Shown here one piece after another: positions 61,252 to 64,000 of a stretch of DNA of 64,000 nt. How positions within the stretch are numbered: the stretch's first letter is position 1; the number at the start of each line of letters is the position of its first letter. This stretch comes from Planctomycetota bacterium (GTDB lineage Bacteria; Planctomycetota; Phycisphaerae; Phycisphaerales; UBA1924). A model generated the notes under the pieces. It saw nothing but the letters and a program-made list of their open reading frames with translations. It did not search any database and was not told where the DNA came from. Location of the stretch: the NCBI GenBank assembly GCA_018242625.1, contig JAFEBO010000009.1:1-64000 (forward strand), in the 5' to 3' direction. The position numbers and the translations under genes are program-made.

Positions 61252-64000
61252 TCATTTTTTACCGTGCTCACCTACAGGTTGTTGCGTGCTCAGCCTTGCC
61301 TTCCACTCCGCGGCTTTTTCTTTCTTTCCCGCTCCCGGCTCGGCCTTTTCCCATTCCTCGTACATCAGCACGATCGCTTCGTCGCACGACTTGGTGTCTT
61401 TGTGTGATTCGCCCCGCATCTTTGCGGAGCGTGCGCGGGCATCGAGCAGGTTTTTTTCGGCGCCGGCGAAGTCGCCGGTGCCGGATCGTGCTTTGCCCAG
61501 GTTGAGGAGGTAGCGGTGCAAGCGGGGGGTGCCTTTGAGGGTTGTGTGGGCGGCGGACTCGCCGGGGGACATGACGTCGAGGGCTTCTTTGTATTTGGCG
61601 GGGCTTGGGATGTCTTTGGCTTGTTTCAGCAGGAGGCCGCCGAGGCTGTTGACGCTGATGAGCGTGTCGAGGTTTTCGTAGCCGAAGGCTTTGATCTGTT
61701 TCGCGAGCACGGCGCGGCAGATTGGTTCGGCTTCGGCCACTTTTCCCTGGGCCTGGAGCAGGACCTCGAGCTCGCTCATGGCCACGAGCGTGTGCGAGTG
61801 GTCTTCGCCGAGCAGTTTGCGGCGGCGCTCGAGGGTTTCGCGCATGAGGGGCTCGGCCTCGGCGAGTTTGCCCTGGGCCTTGAGGGCGGTGGCCAGATTG
61901 CCCAGCGCGCTCAGGGTGTCCTGATGGTCGCTTCCGTGTGCCGCGCGGTTCAGTTCGAGGGCTTCGCGGTCGTACTTTTCGGCCTCTTCGAACTTGCCCT
62001 GCTCGTTCTTGAGCGTGCCGATGGCGCCGAGCATGTTGATCAGGACCTGGTTGGGCTTGTCGGTCAGTTTGCGGCTGCGTTCCAAGCCTTCGGCGTAGAG
62101 CGGTTCTGCTTCGGCAGCCCGGCCCATGTAGAGCATCTGTGAGCCGAGGTTGGCGATCGCGATGATGGTTTCTTCTTTGTCATCGCCGTAGACGCGGCGT
62201 TTGCGTTCGAGGCACTCGCGGAGGTAGGGCTCTGCCTCCTTGAGCTTCCCCCACCACTGCAGCAGGATCGCCATGTTGTTGATCGATGTGAGGGTTTCGG
62301 GGTGATCGTTGCCGAGCAGTCTGCGGCGGGTCGCGAGGGCTGATTCCTGGAGGGGGAATGCCTCGGCGTACATCGAGAGGTCTCCGTAGCGGTCGGCGAT
62401 GACCTGGCGGAGTGCGGCGTCGACCAGCGGCTGGTCCTTGAAATCCGTGTCGATCGCCTTAACGGCGGGCTTCAGGATTGTCTCGTCGATGAGATCGCGG
62501 GCGGTGTCGGTGGCGTTGATCTTCTTCCAATTCCAATCGAACCCCGCTTCTTTGAGCATTTGCTCGGGCTGAGGAAGGTTCTCCTTGGCGACTGCTTCCC
62601 GAAACTTCTTCTCGACGTTGGCCGTCAGCATTCTTCCGGCCGCGGAGGGGTCGACCTGGGCGAGCATTTTGGCCTGGAAGTCGGAGACTTTTTTGAGTTC
62701 TTCTGCGCGTTTGGCGGTTTCTGCTTCTGCCGCCAGGGCGCGGTTTCGTTCTGATTCTGCGGTGTCGCGTTCCCGTCGGGCGACGCTGGCCTGCCAGGCG
62801 AAACCTGCGACGCCCACCAGCAGGGAAAGACCGACGGCGCCGGTTCCGATCGCGAGGCTCCTGTTGCGTGCGGCGAACTTGCGGAGCTGGTATCCGCGGC
62901 TGGGCGGCGCGGCGAGAACGGCCTCGCCGACCAGGTAGCGGCGGAGGTCGGACGCGAGTGCGCCGGCGGATTCGTACCGGCGTGAGCGATCCTTTTCCAT
63001 CGCCTTCATCACGATCCAGTCGAGTTCGCCGCGTACCAGGGTTCCCAGTCGCTGCGGGGCGGTGCCGCGCGTCGCGGCGACGGCGTTCAGGCTGCCGCCC
63101 ATTGAACTCAGCCGCGTGCTGGGTTTGGGGGGGTCTTCCTCGCGGATGATCCGCAGCAATTCGCCGTACGCCGCCGACCGCAGGCGTTTGGAGTCGAAGG
63201 GCGTTGCGCCGGTGAGCAGTTCGTAGAGGAGCACGCCCACGGCGTACACGTCTGTGCGTGTGTCGATATCGTCGGCGGACTGACCGGCCTGCTCGGGGCT
63301 CATGTACTCGGGCGTGCCGATCAACTGGCGGAATTCGGTGAAGATCGTCTTCTCCGTGAGGCGGGCGCTTGTTGCCTTGGCCACGCCGAAGTCGATGACC
63401 TTTGCGCTGATACGTCCGTCGATGCGTGCGACGAGCACGTTGCTCGGCTTGATGTCGCGGTGGATGACGCCCTTCTGGTGGGCATGCTGCAGGGCATCGC
63501 AGACCGTGGCGGCGATCTCGAGGCGGTCGCGGATCCCGAGCTTTTCGGCATCGCAAAAGTCGGTTGCGGGCGCGCCCTTGACGAGTTCCATCACGAAGTA
63601 CGGGCGGCCGGCGGGTGTTGCGCCGGCATCGAAGACCTTGGCGATGTTGGGGTGATCCATGAGCGCCAGCGCCTGGCGCTCGGCCTCGAAGCGGGCGACG
63701 ACCTGCCTGGTGTCCATTCCGAGCTTGATCACCTTGAGGGCGACGCGACGGCGAACCGGGCGTTCCTGCTCGGCTTCGTAGACGATGCCGAAGCCGCCCT
63801 CGCCGATGCGGGAGATCAGGCGGTAGTTCCCGATGCGATCCCCGCCGCCACTTCCGCCGGCTTCGTCCTTTCCGCCTTCGGCGGCGGCGCGAATTTCGTC
63901 GGCGAGGCCCTCGATCGGCATGGGAGCTTCGCCGCCGCGCAGGAGGAGCAGCACGACTTCTTTGAGTTTTTCATCACCTGCGCAGAGGCTGGCGATCGCG
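61252..64000 (-). CDS. Ser/Thr protein kinase with TPR array (N-terminus outside window)
   Basis: At least 915 residues; the frame stays open to base 64000 with ...[19 protein letters not shown], the usual planctomycetal leader before the kinase, so the true start is upstream. Kinase motifs complete: [56 protein letters not shown] transmembrane helix follows ([19 protein letters not shown]), then a coiled segment ([18 protein letters not shown]) and six or more 42-residue kinesin-light-chain-like TPRs ([34 protein letters not shown]). C-terminal tail Lys-rich. Closely resembles the kinase at 42324. No ECF sigma gene is visible next to it, but the upstream side is outside the window. Confidence 0.9.
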   Translation of the reverse strand, partial: AIASLCAGDEKLKEVVLLLLRGGEAPMPIEGLADEIRAAAEGGKDEAGGSGGGDRIGNYRLISRIGEGGFGIVYEAEQERPVRRRVALKVIKLGMDTRQVVARFEAERQALALMDHPNIAKVFDAGATPAGRPYFVMELVKGAPATDFCDAEKLGIRDRLEIAATVCDALQHAHQKGVIHRDIKPSNVLVARIDGRISAKVIDFGVAKATSARLTEKTIFTEFRQLIGTPEYMSPEQAGQSADDIDTRTDVYAVGVLLYELLTGATPFDSKRLRSAAYGELLRIIREEDPPKPSTRLSSMGGSLNAVAATRGTAPQRLGTLVRGELDWIVMKAMEKDRSRRYESAGALASDLRRYLVGEAVLAAPPSRGYQLRKFAARNRSLAIGTGAVGLSLLVGVAGFAWQASVARRERDTAESERNRALAAEAETAKRAEELKKVSDFQAKMLAQVDPSAAGRMLTANVEKKFREAVAKENLPQPEQMLKEAGFDWNWKKINATDTARDLIDETILKPAVKAIDTDFKDQPLVDAALRQVIADRYGDLSMYAEAFPLQESALATRRRLLGNDHPETLTSINNMAILLQWWGKLKEAEPYLRECLERKRRVYGDDKEETIIAIANLGSQMLYMGRAAEAEPLYAEGLERSRKLTDKPNQVLINMLGAIGTLKNEQGKFEEAEKYDREALELNRAAHGSDHQDTLSALGNLATALKAQGKLAEAEPLMRETLERRRKLLGEDHSHTLVAMSELEVLLQAQGKVAEAEPICRAVLAKQIKAFGYENLDTLISVNSLGGLLLKQAKDIPSPAKYKEALDVMSPGESAAHTTLKGTPRLHRYLLNLGKARSGTGDFAGAEKNLLDARARSAKMRGESHKDTKSCDEAIVLMYEEWEKAEPGAGKKEKAAEWKARLSTQQPVGEHGKK

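Overview
The window looks like a chromosomal segment of a planctomycete, most likely of the class Phycisphaerae. The evidence is high GC, planctomycetal ECF sigma factors paired with TPR-bearing Ser/Thr kinases, exported proteins with dockerin-like 'DDTDF' C-termini, and short exported proteins ending in a 'VPAPG...RRRR' sorting tail. No rRNA, tRNA or CRISPR array was recognised. Placement below phylum is inference.

Left part (1-21.7 kb, almost all minus strand). Read in transcription order there is a small SRP RNA, a membrane protein, dnaX (gamma and tau, with an apparently programmed -1 frameshift), ybaB and a lipoprotein. Then comes a divergent type VI secretion-like envelope cluster: a giant pseudokinase/transmembrane/FGE-like protein, a helical unknown, TssL/DotU-like, TssM/IcmF-like and TagF-like. 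It runs directly into a two-partner secretion pair, a TpsB transporter and a TpsA filamentous-haemagglutinin exoprotein that leaves the window at base 1. No tube, sheath, baseplate or ClpV gene is present. This is the best candidate for an undescribed system.

Middle part (21.9-55.9 kb). Mostly housekeeping and regulatory genes: a YacL-type PIN/TRAM protein, a three-gene unit with an ABC ATPase and a ClpP-fold (NfeD-like) protein, an MHS-type transporter, speA (arginine decarboxylase), a CPBP protease, an M24 peptidase, a deoxyhypusine-synthase-like enzyme, and an S9 prolyl oligopeptidase whose signal peptide is cut off by an in-frame amber codon. Two ECF sigma/kinase pairs lie tail to tail. 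Exported surface proteins follow (two dockerin-like paralogues and three tandem sorting-tail paralogues), then a methyltransferase, an SPFH/flotillin-like protein, a double FKBP isomerase and a Nudix hydrolase.

Right part (56-64 kb). An accessory, repeat-rich region. It holds two tiny low-complexity proteins, an HTH-like unknown, a RAYT (REP-associated tyrosine transposase) flanked by perfect REP-like palindromes, a second palindrome family with a 96-bp duplicated unit, and an orphan hypothetical protein. It ends with an AbiJ-like HEPN protein just downstream of a large Ser/Thr kinase that runs off the right edge.

Most long plus-strand reading frames opposite these genes are GC-driven shadows and were left out.
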